A stretch of 64,000 bases of DNA from Sphingomonas sp. C3-2 (GCF_033025475.1 NZ_CP130322.1:2671001-2735000), one strand, 5' to 3'. Shown: positions 41,608 to 51,056, numbered from the stretch's first letter. Notes: generated by a model from the letters alone, not told the origin. A program made the numbers and translations.

Positions 41608-42600
41608 ATGAGAACGATCCTGCTTTTGACAGCATCCTGCGGCGCGATCGCGCTGTCGGGCGGCGCAGCTTTGGCGCAAGATGCCACCGGCTCGAGCGAT
41701 GGCAACACGGCCACGGCATCGCAGCTGTCTGTTGCCACGGCGACGACGACAACCTCGACAACCAATGCCAGCGCAGCCAGCAATGGCTCGGCAAACAACA
41801 ACAGCACCGCTGATAATTCGGACAATTCCGACAATTCGGACAATTCGGACAATTCGAACAACAGCACCAACACCTATGATCTTAGCGATGCCAGCGGTGA
41901 TGGTGCGGCCAATAATGGCGGCACATCGAACTATGCCTATAACTATACCAGCATGAGCACACCGGCCTCGCTCAACGCGACGGTTTCGGGCGGCGAAGTC
42001 AATTTCAACGCCTGGGCTGACGGCGGCAATGGCGGCCGTTCGGACAATAACGCCTCCAATGGCTCGTCCAATGGCGGTAGCGGTTCCGGCGGCAGCGGTT
42101 CCGGCGGCGGCGGCGGCGGCAGCGGCGGTTCGGGCGGCGACGCTTCGGGCGGCAATGGCTCGGGCGGCGGTGCAGGCGGCGGCGCAGGCGGCGGCGGTGC
42201 GGTCACGGGCGGCAATGGTTCGGGCACGCTGGGTTCGGGCACCGGTGGTGACGGCGCAGGCGGCGACGGTTCGGGCGGTGACGGCACGGGTGGCAGTGGC
42301 ACGGGTGCCAGCGGCACCGGCGGCAATGGCGGCGACGGCACCGGCACGGGCGGCAGCGGCAGCGCTGGCGACGGCACGGGTGGCGCAGGCGGCAGCGGCA
42401 GCGCGAGCGCAGGCGGTTCCGGCGGTTCGGGCGGCAATGGCGGCGCACCGGCATTTGCATGGGGCGCGACGTTCGACAATGGCGCCTTCTCGAACTTTGC
42501 CGGGTTGAACGCGATGAACGTGAACACGGGCTTCTTTGCTTCGCAAAACGCCAGTGTGAACGTCAGCGCCCATATCGGTACGCTTACGCTCACCCGCTAG
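41608..42600 (+). CDS. Gly/Asn/Ser-rich exported protein, candidate amyloid or matrix subunit
   Basis: A 330-residue exported protein (signal peptide 1-23, ending ALAQ). It has an Asn/Ser/Thr-rich part with a five-fold DNS repeat (about 69-83), then SMSTPASLNATVSGGEVNFN, a Gly-rich low-complexity tract (about 140-285), and a C-terminal segment with FSNFAGLNAMNVNTGFF and ASVNVS. That last motif recurs in the next gene. There are no Cys residues. Composition and context (C39 peptidase, barrel exporter) suggest a secreted fibre subunit comparable to FapC, but direct homology is not shown. AGGAGAGG precedes the start. Confidence 0.65.
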   Translation: MRTILLLTASCGAIALSGGAALAQDATGSSDGNTATASQLSVATATTTTSTTNASAASNGSANNNSTADNSDNSDNSDNSDNSNNSTNTYDLSDASGDGAANNGGTSNYAYNYTSMSTPASLNATVSGGEVNFNAWADGGNGGRSDNNASNGSSNGGSGSGGSGSGGGGGGSGGSGGDASGGNGSGGGAGGGAGGGGAVTGGNGSGTLGSGTGGDGAGGDGSGGDGTGGSGTGASGTGGNGGDGTGTGGSGSAGDGTGGAGGSGSASAGGSGGSGGNGGAPAFAWGATFDNGAFSNFAGLNAMNVNTGFFASQNASVNVSAHIGTLTLTR

Positions 42601-42690
42601 GGTGCGACAACGGAAAGGGCCGGCTGTTTCCAGTGCGGGGCAGCCGGCCCGTTCCTGCCGATCTGACCCGAGCGGATGGGGAGTAGCGAG

Positions 42691-43131
42691 ATGACCCAAG
42701 CAAAATGGCTGGCGGCGGGCGCCGCGTTGATACTGTTGCCCGCAGCACCCGGCCTGGCACAAGCGACCGTCGCCGACCCGGTGGCATCGGCTGCGATCCA
42801 GCCCATGGCCCCGGCGGACATGCCCCAAACCCAGCTGGAAAATCATGACGCGGAAGGCCTGTTCGGGGCGGGTGTCGCCGTGCTCGACGCCGGGATACTT
42901 GGCAAGGTGGCGGGGCGCGAGGATGTCTGGATCAACGATCAGGTGATCAACGTCCAGAATACGAGCACCGTTTCCGGCAACACGATCACCGGCGATTTCC
43001 AGACCGGGACGATCGGGATCGACGGCAGCGCTTTCGACAATTTCAACGGCCTGGCGCTGTTCAACCTCAACACGGGCAACAATGTCGCCATCAACTCGTC
43101 GATGAGCGTGAATGTCTCGTTCCAGAAATAG
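42691..43131 (+). CDS. Small exported protein sharing the C-terminal NTG motif
   Basis: A 146-residue exported protein (signal peptide about 1-24). Its C-terminal third holds FDNFNGLALFNLNTGNN and SMSVNVSFQK, closely parallel to FSNFAGLNAMNVNTGFF and ASVNVS of the preceding gene, without the Gly-rich insert. It could be a minor subunit or nucleator (FapB-like position) of the same assembly. GGGGAG lies seven bases before ATG 42691. It overlaps the peptidase gene by 20 bases. Confidence 0.65.
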   Translation: MTQAKWLAAGAALILLPAAPGLAQATVADPVASAAIQPMAPADMPQTQLENHDAEGLFGAGVAVLDAGILGKVAGREDVWINDQVINVQNTSTVSGNTITGDFQTGTIGIDGSAFDNFNGLALFNLNTGNNVAINSSMSVNVSFQK

Positions 43132-43834
43132 CCGGTGGCGCGCGGCGCTGGCGGCGGGCCTGTGCCTGCTGGCGGCGGCGTGCGGCAACCGCGCGATCAC
43201 GTCGGCGGGCAGCCATTTGACGCTGGGCGCGGGCGAATACCGCGTGCCGGTGCGCAACATGGTGGAGCGGCGCTACCTGACCGTGGTGCGCCAGCAATAT
43301 GATTTCAGCTGCGGATCGGCCGCGCTCGCGACGCTGCTGCGGTATCATTATGGCGACATGCAGACCGAGCAATCGGTGTTCATGGGGATGTGGCAGCAGG
43401 GCGACCGCGAGCAGATCCGGCGGCTGGGCTTTTCGCTACTCGACATGAAACGCTATCTCAACGCGCGCAACATCCGCGCCGACGGGTTTCTGGTGAACCT
43501 GGCGCAGATCGAGAAGACGCGCGTGCCGGGAATCGCGCTGGTCGACCTCAAGGGCTACAAGCATTTCGTCGTGGTGAAGGGCGTCGAGAATGGCCGCGTC
43601 CTGCTGGGCGATCCTTCGCGCGGGATCCGGACGATCGACGCGCGCGAATTTTCCAAGAGCTGGAACGGGATATTGTTCGCGCTGGGCACCGATGTCGAGC
43701 GCGCCAAAGAGAGTTTCGGAACCGACAGGGAATGGGGGCTGGTGGCCCGTGCGCGGTTTGACGGGATCATCGAACCCGCCGGGCTTCAGGCGCTCGCGAT
43801 CACGCGCGCGCCGCCCTATCCGGTCGAGATGTAG
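43112..43834 (+). CDS. C39-family peptidase lipoprotein (FapD-like)
   Basis: A 240-residue protein with a lipobox (LAAAC, Cys24) and a papain-like C39 domain: Cys67 in YDFSCGSAALATLL, His151 in YKHFVVVKG and Asp167 in LLGDPS form the catalytic triad. C39 domains cut after double-glycine leaders in bacteriocin exporters, and FapD of the Pseudomonas amyloid system is a stand-alone C39 protease. The lipid anchor would place it in the periplasm. Its gene overlaps the upstream one, indicating coupled expression. Confidence 0.85.
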   Translation: MSRSRNSRWRAALAAGLCLLAAACGNRAITSAGSHLTLGAGEYRVPVRNMVERRYLTVVRQQYDFSCGSAALATLLRYHYGDMQTEQSVFMGMWQQGDREQIRRLGFSLLDMKRYLNARNIRADGFLVNLAQIEKTRVPGIALVDLKGYKHFVVVKGVENGRVLLGDPSRGIRTIDAREFSKSWNGILFALGTDVERAKESFGTDREWGLVARARFDGIIEPAGLQALAITRAPPYPVEM

Positions 43835-43843
43835 GAGAGGGCG

Positions 43844-44527
43844 ATGCCATACGCAGCGCAGAGACGGTGGCGATGGCGGTGGCGTGCAGGCGCATGGGCG
43901 CTGATGGCTATCGCAAGCGCAGGCGCAAGCGGCACCGCCGCGCACGCCGAAGAGGCCGGAGCGGAGGATAGGGGCCCCTTTGCGGGCGCGGCGCGGCTGG
44001 ATGAGGCCGAACTGGACCGGATGCGTGGTGGCTTTCTGCTTCCCAACGGGCTCGACATCGCGCTGGGGCTGGAGATCGCGACGCTGGTGAACGGCGAGGT
44101 GGCGCTGCGCACCGTGCTGACGCTTGATCAGGGATCGGCGATCAATGTCTATACTGGCGGCAGCGCCCCGGCGAGCGGCGATGGACCGCAGGTCAATCTG
44201 GGCAGCGCCGAAGGGCCGGGATCGGGATTGGGCGCGGGCGTGCCCGTTACCCCCAATGGCGCGAGCATAAACACCCCGATGGGGCAGATTTCGCTCGAGC
44301 AAGGGGATCGCGGCTCAGTGGTGGTATTGGCGGGAAATGCGCTTGAGCTCAGACACATGATCGGTAGCATCACCGGCGCGGTCGTTGCCAATACCGGCAA
44401 TGACCGGGTGATCGACACGGTGGTGACGGTGAACCTCGATATGCGCAACAGCGATATTCCGACGACGACATCGCTGGTGCAGCTGGAAACGATGCTGGTG
44501 AATGCCGTGGGGCCGGGCGTGCGCTGA
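43844..44527 (+). CDS. Exported protein with a double-glycine-like motif
   Basis: A 227-residue exported protein with an Arg/Trp-rich start and signal peptide (about 1-35). LDEAELDRMRGGF at 52-64 strongly resembles a double-glycine leader ending (hydrophobic positions, Glu, then GG at 62-63), which a C39 peptidase could cleave. The remainder (IALGLEIATLVNGEVALRTV, ALELRHMIGSITGAVVANTG, TVVTVNLDMRNS) is beta-rich and Asn/Thr-rich. Position between the C39 peptidase and barrel genes suggests an exported or assembly component (compare FapE). Confidence 0.65.
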   Translation: MPYAAQRRWRWRWRAGAWALMAIASAGASGTAAHAEEAGAEDRGPFAGAARLDEAELDRMRGGFLLPNGLDIALGLEIATLVNGEVALRTVLTLDQGSAINVYTGGSAPASGDGPQVNLGSAEGPGSGLGAGVPVTPNGASINTPMGQISLEQGDRGSVVVLAGNALELRHMIGSITGAVVANTGNDRVIDTVVTVNLDMRNSDIPTTTSLVQLETMLVNAVGPGVR

Positions 44528-44601
44528 CGCACGACCGAACCCAAAGGGGCGGGAACGGTCGGGCCGCCACGAGACAGACCCTGACCGGGGGAGCCGATGC
44601 G

Positions 44602-45939
44602 ATGAAACGCGCCTTGCCCAAGGCAACGCTGTTCCTGACCGTGGCGATGATGCCCGGCACGCTGCTGGCCGCCGGGCCGGCGCCGGGCCCGGCAAGCCTG
44701 CCGCCTGGCAATCCGCCGGCAGACGCCGACATCACCGAGCTGCAGCGCCAGATTGCCGCCGAACGCGCGACGATCGCGGCGCAGCGCGTGCAGCTGGATG
44801 CACAGATGGAGCGGCTGGATGCGCTTGAGGATGCCTTGTTGGGCAAGATGCGCGCGATGGGCCTGCCGCCCGCGATGATGGCGCAGACACCCGTCCAGTT
44901 TGTCCAGCAGCAGCAACCGCCTGCGCAGGATAATGTGACGAGCGTGGGGCAGAAGCCCGAGGCGGTGCGCCCGGCCGATGTGGCGGTGCTCGCCGATCAG
45001 GGCGGGATCATTTCGAGCGCGGGGCGGCTGACGCTGGAACCCGGCTTTGAATATGCGCGGATTGATCGCAACCGTTTCGTCTTTCGCGGGATCGAGATCC
45101 CCCAATCGGTGCTGGTCGGGGTGTTCGACATCAACGAGACGCGGCAGGATATCCTCACCGCCTCCGCCACGGTGCGCTATGGGCTGAGCAGCCGGTTCGA
45201 ACTGAGCGCGCGTGTGCCCTGGGTGTACCGCAAGGATACCGCGGTGCTTGTGCCGCTGGTCCAGAACCCGCCGCAATCGGGCGCAGGCACCGTCAATGTC
45301 TCGGCCGATGGCACGGGGCTGGGCGATATCGAATTGCAGGGGCGTTATCAGGTGACCAACGGCACCGGGGGCTGGCCCTATCTGGTGGCGGGGGTTCAGG
45401 TGATCGTACCGACGGGCAGCAGCCCCTTCGGCCTGCCGCGCGACCCGCTGGGCAATGCGCGCAAGGCCGCGACGGGCGCGGGGTTCTGGGGCGTGCAGCC
45501 GAGCGTGACGCTGCTTTTGCCCTCGGACCCCGCGACGCTGTTCGGCGTGCTCGGCTATACCTTCAACTTCGGGCGCAGCGTGGATACGCGGATCAGCGAC
45601 GCGCAGATCGACCATGTAAAGCCCGGTGGCGCGCCCAATGCGGCGTTCGGGCTGGGGCTGGGCCTTAATGAAAGGCTGTCGCTCAGCCTTGGCTATGCGC
45701 ACACCTGGCAGATGGCGACCAAGAGCACGGTACGCCCGATCCTGATCCGCAACGGCATCACCGAGATTGGCGACCCGATCACCACCAAGACGCGCGACCT
45801 GCAGATCGGGCGGCTGCTCTTCGGTCTCAGCTACCGCGCGACCGACCGCACCACGATCAACTGGAGCGTCGAAGTGGGCGCCACCGACGACGCCGCCGAT
45901 CTGCGCACGTCGCTGCGGGTGCCGATCTCGCTGAATTGA
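44602..45939 (+). CDS. Outer-membrane barrel with N-terminal coiled coil (FapF-like exporter)
   Basis: A 445-residue protein with signal peptide (about 1-23) and a periplasmic coiled coil at about 40-75 (ELQRQIAAERATIAAQRVQL). A Gln-rich linker (QFVQQQQPPAQ) follows, then a barrel (about 130-445) with a C-terminal strand ending LRVPISLN. This layout matches FapF, the trimeric coiled-coil-gated pore that secretes Fap amyloid subunits. The barrel sequence (LEPGFEYARIDRNRFVFRGI, GTGLGDIELQGRYQV, GLSYRATDRTTINWSVEVGA) is of the 'transporter' family. It is the last gene of the locus and converges on the OmpA lipoprotein. Confidence 0.75.
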   Translation: MKRALPKATLFLTVAMMPGTLLAAGPAPGPASLPPGNPPADADITELQRQIAAERATIAAQRVQLDAQMERLDALEDALLGKMRAMGLPPAMMAQTPVQFVQQQQPPAQDNVTSVGQKPEAVRPADVAVLADQGGIISSAGRLTLEPGFEYARIDRNRFVFRGIEIPQSVLVGVFDINETRQDILTASATVRYGLSSRFELSARVPWVYRKDTAVLVPLVQNPPQSGAGTVNVSADGTGLGDIELQGRYQVTNGTGGWPYLVAGVQVIVPTGSSPFGLPRDPLGNARKAATGAGFWGVQPSVTLLLPSDPATLFGVLGYTFNFGRSVDTRISDAQIDHVKPGGAPNAAFGLGLGLNERLSLSLGYAHTWQMATKSTVRPILIRNGITEIGDPITTKTRDLQIGRLLFGLSYRATDRTTINWSVEVGATDDAADLRTSLRVPISLN

Positions 45940-45954
45940 GCGGCCATAACCCTC

Positions 45955-46545
45955 TCAACCTTTTGGAATAACGACTTCCACCCGGCGGTTTTTGGCGCGG
46001 CCATCGGGATCGTCTTTCCCATCGGGGGTCATGTTGGGGGCAATGGGGGCATTTTCCCCCTGACCTTCGGTTTCGAACGACCGCTGGCGCACGCCCACCT
46101 GTTCCTTGAACCACTGCGCCACGCGCTCGGCACGGGCGACTGAGAGTTTCTGGTTATAGACCGCGTCGCCCTTGCTGTCGGTGTGACCGATGACCCTGAT
46201 TGTGCCTTCGGGTGCGCCGCGGATCAGCTCTGCGACTTTCAGGAGCTGTTCGGTTGCGGACGAGGTGAGTTCGGCCTTGTCAAACTGAAACAGCGCATCG
46301 GCAGGTAGATCAACGATTGTTCCCATATCGGTCACGCGAATGGCGAGGCCGCTGACCTTGCTTGTTAGGGTGCTGACTTTTCCCGTGAGGACCGGACCGT
46401 TATTGTCCCGCTGGGCGGGCGCAACCGGGGCGGCGGGTGCTGTCGAGATGTCATTGCCATGTTCGGGCGCGGGCGGCGCGCTCTGTTCGTTCGAGCACGC
46501 CGCGACAATGACAAGCCCGACGATCAGGCTGGCGGAGCGCATCAA
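45955..46545 (-). CDS. OmpA-domain lipoprotein
   Basis: A 196-residue lipoprotein (lipobox VAAC, Cys17) with a disordered Pro/Ala linker and a C-terminal OmpA peptidoglycan-binding domain (about 80-196; DALFQFDKAEL, RVIGHTDSKGD, LSVARAERVAQWF, KNRRVEVVI). The conserved Asp and Arg that bind diaminopimelate are present. It overlaps the upstream lipoprotein gene by ATGA, and its end is 15 bases from the FapF-like gene end. Confidence 0.88.
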   Translation of the reverse strand: MMRSASLIVGLVIVAACSNEQSAPPAPEHGNDISTAPAAPVAPAQRDNNGPVLTGKVSTLTSKVSGLAIRVTDMGTIVDLPADALFQFDKAELTSSATEQLLKVAELIRGAPEGTIRVIGHTDSKGDAVYNQKLSVARAERVAQWFKEQVGVRQRSFETEGQGENAPIAPNMTPDGKDDPDGRAKNRRVEVVIPKG

Positions 46546-47111
46546 CGCGTGACGGGCACGCCGTCGAACGGCGCAACTTCGGGCAGGTTGATCGAGACGG
46601 TTTTTGTTCCGGCGGACGGCGCCGCGAACTTCGCCCAGAAGATACCGGGCTTTACGGTGCAGCTTGTCATGATGTTGTTGCCCACAACCCTGCCTGCCAG
46701 CCAGTTGCCATCATTGTCCTTGAGGACGGAAATGCGTTGCGACGTGGCATCGTCGATCACGCTGATCTCCTTGATCGCGAAGGTTTGCGATTTAATGTGT
46801 TCGGGGCTGGAGCAGCGCAGCGTGACTGTGAGGATATCCCCGGTGACCGCAACCTTCAGAAGATCGAGTTGCGAACCGTCGGAGCCGGGCTGGCTCTGGA
46901 TGACGGTTTGTTCGGGCATGGCCGGAACCGGCGCCGTGTCCATGGGCTCGCTCGCCTCGCGCTGGACCGTGGCGGGGGCAGGCGCGGGGGAAACCGCATT
47001 GTCGGCCACATTATTGGTAGCCGCGTCTTCGGGGGTGGCGGCTGTGTCACAGCCGGCAAGTTGCGTTGCACCGAGCAAGACGGCCAGACAGGCCAAGGAT
47101 CGCATCTTCAC
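46542..47111 (-). CDS. Lipoprotein of unknown function
   Basis: A 189-residue lipoprotein (lipobox LAGC, Cys21), an Ala/Pro/Glu-rich disordered stretch to about residue 75, and a C-terminal domain with two Cys (LRCSSPEH, TSCTVKPG) that may form a disulfide. GTG 47111 has GGAG at a good distance; ATG 47105 is possible. It is co-transcribed with the OmpA lipoprotein. No family recognised. Confidence 0.7.
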   Translation of the reverse strand: MKMRSLACLAVLLGATQLAGCDTAATPEDAATNNVADNAVSPAPAPATVQREASEPMDTAPVPAMPEQTVIQSQPGSDGSQLDLLKVAVTGDILTVTLRCSSPEHIKSQTFAIKEISVIDDATSQRISVLKDNDGNWLAGRVVGNNIMTSCTVKPGIFWAKFAAPSAGTKTVSINLPEVAPFDGVPVTR

Positions 47112-47226
47112 GTAATTCTCCGCTTAAGCACGCACATGATACGGTTATGCAACGGATAAGGTTCCGCCGTTGATAGCTTTTTGGGTGATGGACGCGAGGC
47201 GTGTCATTGCCTTCCGCCGCAGTGCC

Positions 47227-47246
47227 ATATAGGGGGAGGGGGTATG
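47227..47246 (+). promoter_or_regulatory. G-tract operator candidate for the DmeR-type repressor
   Basis: ATATAGGGGGAGGGGGTATG has two five-base G tracts flanked by AT-rich ends, the kind of site bound by CsoR/RcnR-family repressors. It overlaps the ribosome site and start codon of the repressor gene. Confidence 0.5.
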
Positions 47247-47516
47247 TCTCATCTTTCCACCGACGATGCGCTGGTCAAGCGCGTGCGGCGTATTGCCGGG
47301 CAGGTTGCCGCGCTGGAGCGCGCGCTGGCGGAGCATCAGGATTGCGCGACGACGCTGCATCTGGCGGCGGCGGTGCGCGGGGCGGTGAACGGGTTGCTCG
47401 ACCAGATCATCGAATCGCACCTGCGCGAGCATGTGGCGAAGCCGGGGCTGAGCGATGCCGAACGCGCCGAGGGCACCGAGGAACTGATCGCGGCGATCCG
47501 CCGCTATGCGAAATAG
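47244..47516 (+). CDS. dmeR: RcnR/CsoR-family metal-sensing repressor (DmeR-like)
   Basis: A 90-residue all-helical repressor. Metal ligands follow the RcnR pattern: His3 (MSHLS), Cys34 (QDCATT), His59 and His63 (ESHLREH), which in RcnR-type proteins bind Ni or Co. The next gene is a cation diffusion facilitator, the arrangement of dmeRF in rhizobia. ATG 47244 was chosen since it gives His3 and follows the GGGGG-rich ribosome site; the frame is open to 47181. Metal binding should release it from DNA. Confidence 0.85.
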   Translation: MSHLSTDDALVKRVRRIAGQVAALERALAEHQDCATTLHLAAAVRGAVNGLLDQIIESHLREHVAKPGLSDAERAEGTEELIAAIRRYAK

Positions 47517-47527
47517 GAATTCGGGCG

Positions 47528-48505
<978 letters not shown>

Positions 48506-48531
48506 CGTAATTTTTTCAGCCAAGGCGGAAG

Positions 48532-48558
48532 CGGGCCGGCGGGGGGACCGCCGGCCCG
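48532..48558. terminator. GC-rich hairpin after dmeF
   Basis: An 11-bp stem cgggccggcgg / ccgccggcccg with a five-base loop, between the convergent dmeF and SGNH hydrolase genes. No T-run follows, so termination is likely but not typical. Confidence 0.55.
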
Positions 48559-48669
48559 TCATACGTGAGGGCCCCTGGGGGATGGGGGTTGGCCATCACG
48601 TACGGAACCCCAGTCGCATTATCGGGCGCTGCGAACGGGGCCTTCGCGGCCAGGGCGGCAAAGGCCGCC

Positions 48670-49722
48670 CTAGTGGATCCGCAGGTTCGGCGCGGGCGTG
48701 GTGCCTGGCGCGGACTGGAGGACCGCCTGACGCAACTGGGCAGCGAAACGCAGATTGGCGGTGCGATTGGGGTGCGCATCGGTGGGCGATACCCAGAGCG
48801 TTTCGGGCTTGAGCGCCTCTACCCCCGGCCGCAGATCGACGAACGGAACATTGTTAGCAGCGGCCATCTGGGCCACGGCATCGGTGACCGGCTGGAAGGG
48901 ATAGGGCTTTAGCGCGTGAAGCTCGGGATAATTGGCGATGAGCAGCCGGACATTATTTTCGCGGCACCAGCGCGCGAGCCGGCCCACCGCCTGCTGCGCG
49001 GCGCGCCAGCCGGGCGCGTCGACGCGGTAAAGATCGCCATAATAGCGTTTCCAGTCGGCCTTGCCGAAATATTGCCGGTCGACCTTGTCGATCGCCGAAT
49101 AGAACATCACCGCAGCATAGCTGTGCTGGCGCCAGCCGGCTTCCTTGCGCCGGGGGGTGGGCTCTGCATCGTTGATGAAATAGTTGAGCACGACGATGTC
49201 GGGTTTGAGCTGGGGGCCGTGATCGAAGAACCAGGCGACCTCCATCGCGGTGTTGTAATTGCCGACCCCGGTGTTCATCACTTCCCAGGCCGGGCGAGCA
49301 AGGCCGGTGTTGAGCGCGGATTCCAGAAGCTTGGAGGGGGTATCCGCATCGCGCACGCCCCAGCCAAAGGTGACCGAATCCCCCAGCATGACGACGCGGG
49401 TGACGCCGGCGGGGGGGGCGGGGGCGAATTCGCGATCGCGCAGCCCTTGCGAATTGATGCGGACGGGGACGCCCATATAGGTGCCGCTGGTGCCCGGCTG
49501 GTGTTCGTGGCCGATGGCGGGATTGGCGCTGACGCGTTTCAGGTCGCGCGCATATTTCCACATCTCCAGATCGAAATCCATGCCGCGATCGAGCACCCAG
49601 CGCGCCGTCGCCTCGACCGCGAAGCCGCCGAGCAGCAGGCCGAACACGACCGTGGACAGCGCCGCACGCCAACCCGCGCGGGCGGGTTTCTTGTCGGCGG
49701 GATCGGTGTGCGCTGCGGTCAT
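48670..49722 (-). CDS. SGNH/GDSL-type hydrolase or acyltransferase, membrane-anchored
   Basis: A 350-residue protein with one membrane segment (about 22-42) and an SGNH domain: VVMLGDSVTFGWG with the catalytic Ser, GVGNYNTAMEV as the Gly block, NYFINDAEP as the Asn block, and DAHPN with the Asp-His pair. Such periplasmic SGNH domains add or remove acyl groups on glycans. It overlaps the preceding gene by ATGA and is the last of the carbamoyltransferase operon. Confidence 0.82.
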   Translation of the reverse strand: MTAAHTDPADKKPARAGWRAALSTVVFGLLLGGFAVEATARWVLDRGMDFDLEMWKYARDLKRVSANPAIGHEHQPGTSGTYMGVPVRINSQGLRDREFAPAPPAGVTRVVMLGDSVTFGWGVRDADTPSKLLESALNTGLARPAWEVMNTGVGNYNTAMEVAWFFDHGPQLKPDIVVLNYFINDAEPTPRRKEAGWRQHSYAAVMFYSAIDKVDRQYFGKADWKRYYGDLYRVDAPGWRAAQQAVGRLARWCRENNVRLLIANYPELHALKPYPFQPVTDAVAQMAAANNVPFVDLRPGVEALKPETLWVSPTDAHPNRTANLRFAAQLRQAVLQSAPGTTPAPNLRIH

Positions 49723-51056
49723 GCGGTGGCTCCTACGGCAAGCGGCGGGGCAGGCGCCCCGAGCGGTGCGGGGGATGGCGGGGTGCGCGGCATGGCCCGC
49801 GGCAGATCGGTAAAGGGGCGCTGATATTCGGGCGCGAGATCGCAGCGCGGCGTGACCGTCATCGGCGGCGGGAAAGGATGCGCGACCGGGGCCATCTGCG
49901 GGCCGCGCGGCCAATCGCGGCTGAGCCAGCGATCGAGCGCGCGCGCGACGAGATAATGGCCATAGGGCGTGAGATGCTTGTCGATCCGGCCATAGGTGCG
50001 GTTGGGATCCTCGCGCCGGAGAATGGGGGTCATGTCGAGCAGGAAGACGCCCGGATTGTCGGTGACAAAGCGCTGCAACATCGCGCGCTGCGCTTCGGGG
50101 GCCATCCCGTCGTCGCGCCCCGCCATTTCCGCCCAGGAGGGGAGGACGAGGACGAGGAGATCGGCGCCATTGGCCTGCACATCTTCTTCCAGCCGGACCA
50201 TCAGCCGGCGGGTGACGTCGAGCGCGCCCGCCATGTCGCGCCGCGCATCCCAGTTGGAGACGAAGGGACGGACAGTGGCGTTGTAGATCCACGGATAGAG
50301 CTTGCTGTTCTGCCACAGGAACAGGTGCACGCGCGCGACGAACTTCTTTTCGGTGCGCGGGGTGCCGACGGCGGGCGCGATATCGATGCGGACGCCCGGA
50401 CCCGAGGGCTGGGCGCGTTCGACATTGTCGTCGATATCGGTGCTGAGCGAATATTGCGCGATGACGAGCCGGTGCGGCGCGGCCTTGCCCTTTTCGTCAT
50501 AGAGCCGGATCTCGTTCGCCTGACCATAGCCGCCGGTGCCAAAGGTGCGGAAGGAGAAATCCTGCCGCCAGCGTTCGAGCAGCCCTGAAAAGGTTTCGGG
50601 TTCGTTGACCAGCGTGCCGCGCGTCAGGCTGTCGCCCAGCACGAAGACGGGCTCGCCGCCATTGTCCATATTGTCGCGGAACCCCTCCGCGTTGATATGG
50701 ACATAGGCCCAGGGATCGAGCGCGCTATAGCGTTCGAAATAGCTGTTGCCGGGATATTCGGTGTAGCCAAAGGCGGCGTGCGGCTGGTGGCGTTTCTGGA
50801 CCGCGCCGCAAAAGCGATATTCGCCGTCGCCCGTTTGCAATTGCAGCGCGGGGGCAAGCCGCATCGCGCCTTCGAGCGCGAGCAGCGCGAACAGCGCCGA
50901 GGCCGAGACGAGCGCGACATTGGCGAGCCAGCGCCGCCGGCGGGGCGGGGTGCCCTGCGCCGCCCCGGGCAAGGACGCCGCCGGCGGCGGCTGGGGGGAC
51001 AAGCCGTCCAGATCCGGGCCGCTGCCGCCGATTGCGATGCTGTCGTCGCTGTTCAT
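49719..51056 (-). CDS. SGNH-type hydrolase or acyltransferase, membrane-anchored
   Basis: A 445-residue protein with a cytoplasmic Pro-rich start, one membrane segment (about 44-64) and a periplasmic SGNH-like domain: VFVLGDSLTRGT, TGGYGQANEIRL, and DKHLTPYGHYLVARAL with the Asp/His pair. A Pro-rich tail closes it. Together with the next SGNH protein it may modify a surface polymer. It lies 54 bases downstream of the carbamoyltransferase gene. Confidence 0.8.
   Translation of the reverse strand: MNSDDSIAIGGSGPDLDGLSPQPPPAASLPGAAQGTPPRRRRWLANVALVSASALFALLALEGAMRLAPALQLQTGDGEYRFCGAVQKRHQPHAAFGYTEYPGNSYFERYSALDPWAYVHINAEGFRDNMDNGGEPVFVLGDSLTRGTLVNEPETFSGLLERWRQDFSFRTFGTGGYGQANEIRLYDEKGKAAPHRLVIAQYSLSTDIDDNVERAQPSGPGVRIDIAPAVGTPRTEKKFVARVHLFLWQNSKLYPWIYNATVRPFVSNWDARRDMAGALDVTRRLMVRLEEDVQANGADLLVLVLPSWAEMAGRDDGMAPEAQRAMLQRFVTDNPGVFLLDMTPILRREDPNRTYGRIDKHLTPYGHYLVARALDRWLSRDWPRGPQMAPVAHPFPPPMTVTPRCDLAPEYQRPFTDLPRAMPRTPPSPAPLGAPAPPLAVGATA

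Noticed and set aside
42040-42450. Dense ggcggcagcggc repeats, possible repeat array
   Set aside because: These are codons of the Gly-rich tract, irregular in period and without spacers; not a CRISPR array or mobile repeat.
41590-43260. 556-residue Ala/Arg-rich open frame antisense to the Fap-like genes
   Set aside because: A shadow of the Gly-rich repeats on the other strand.
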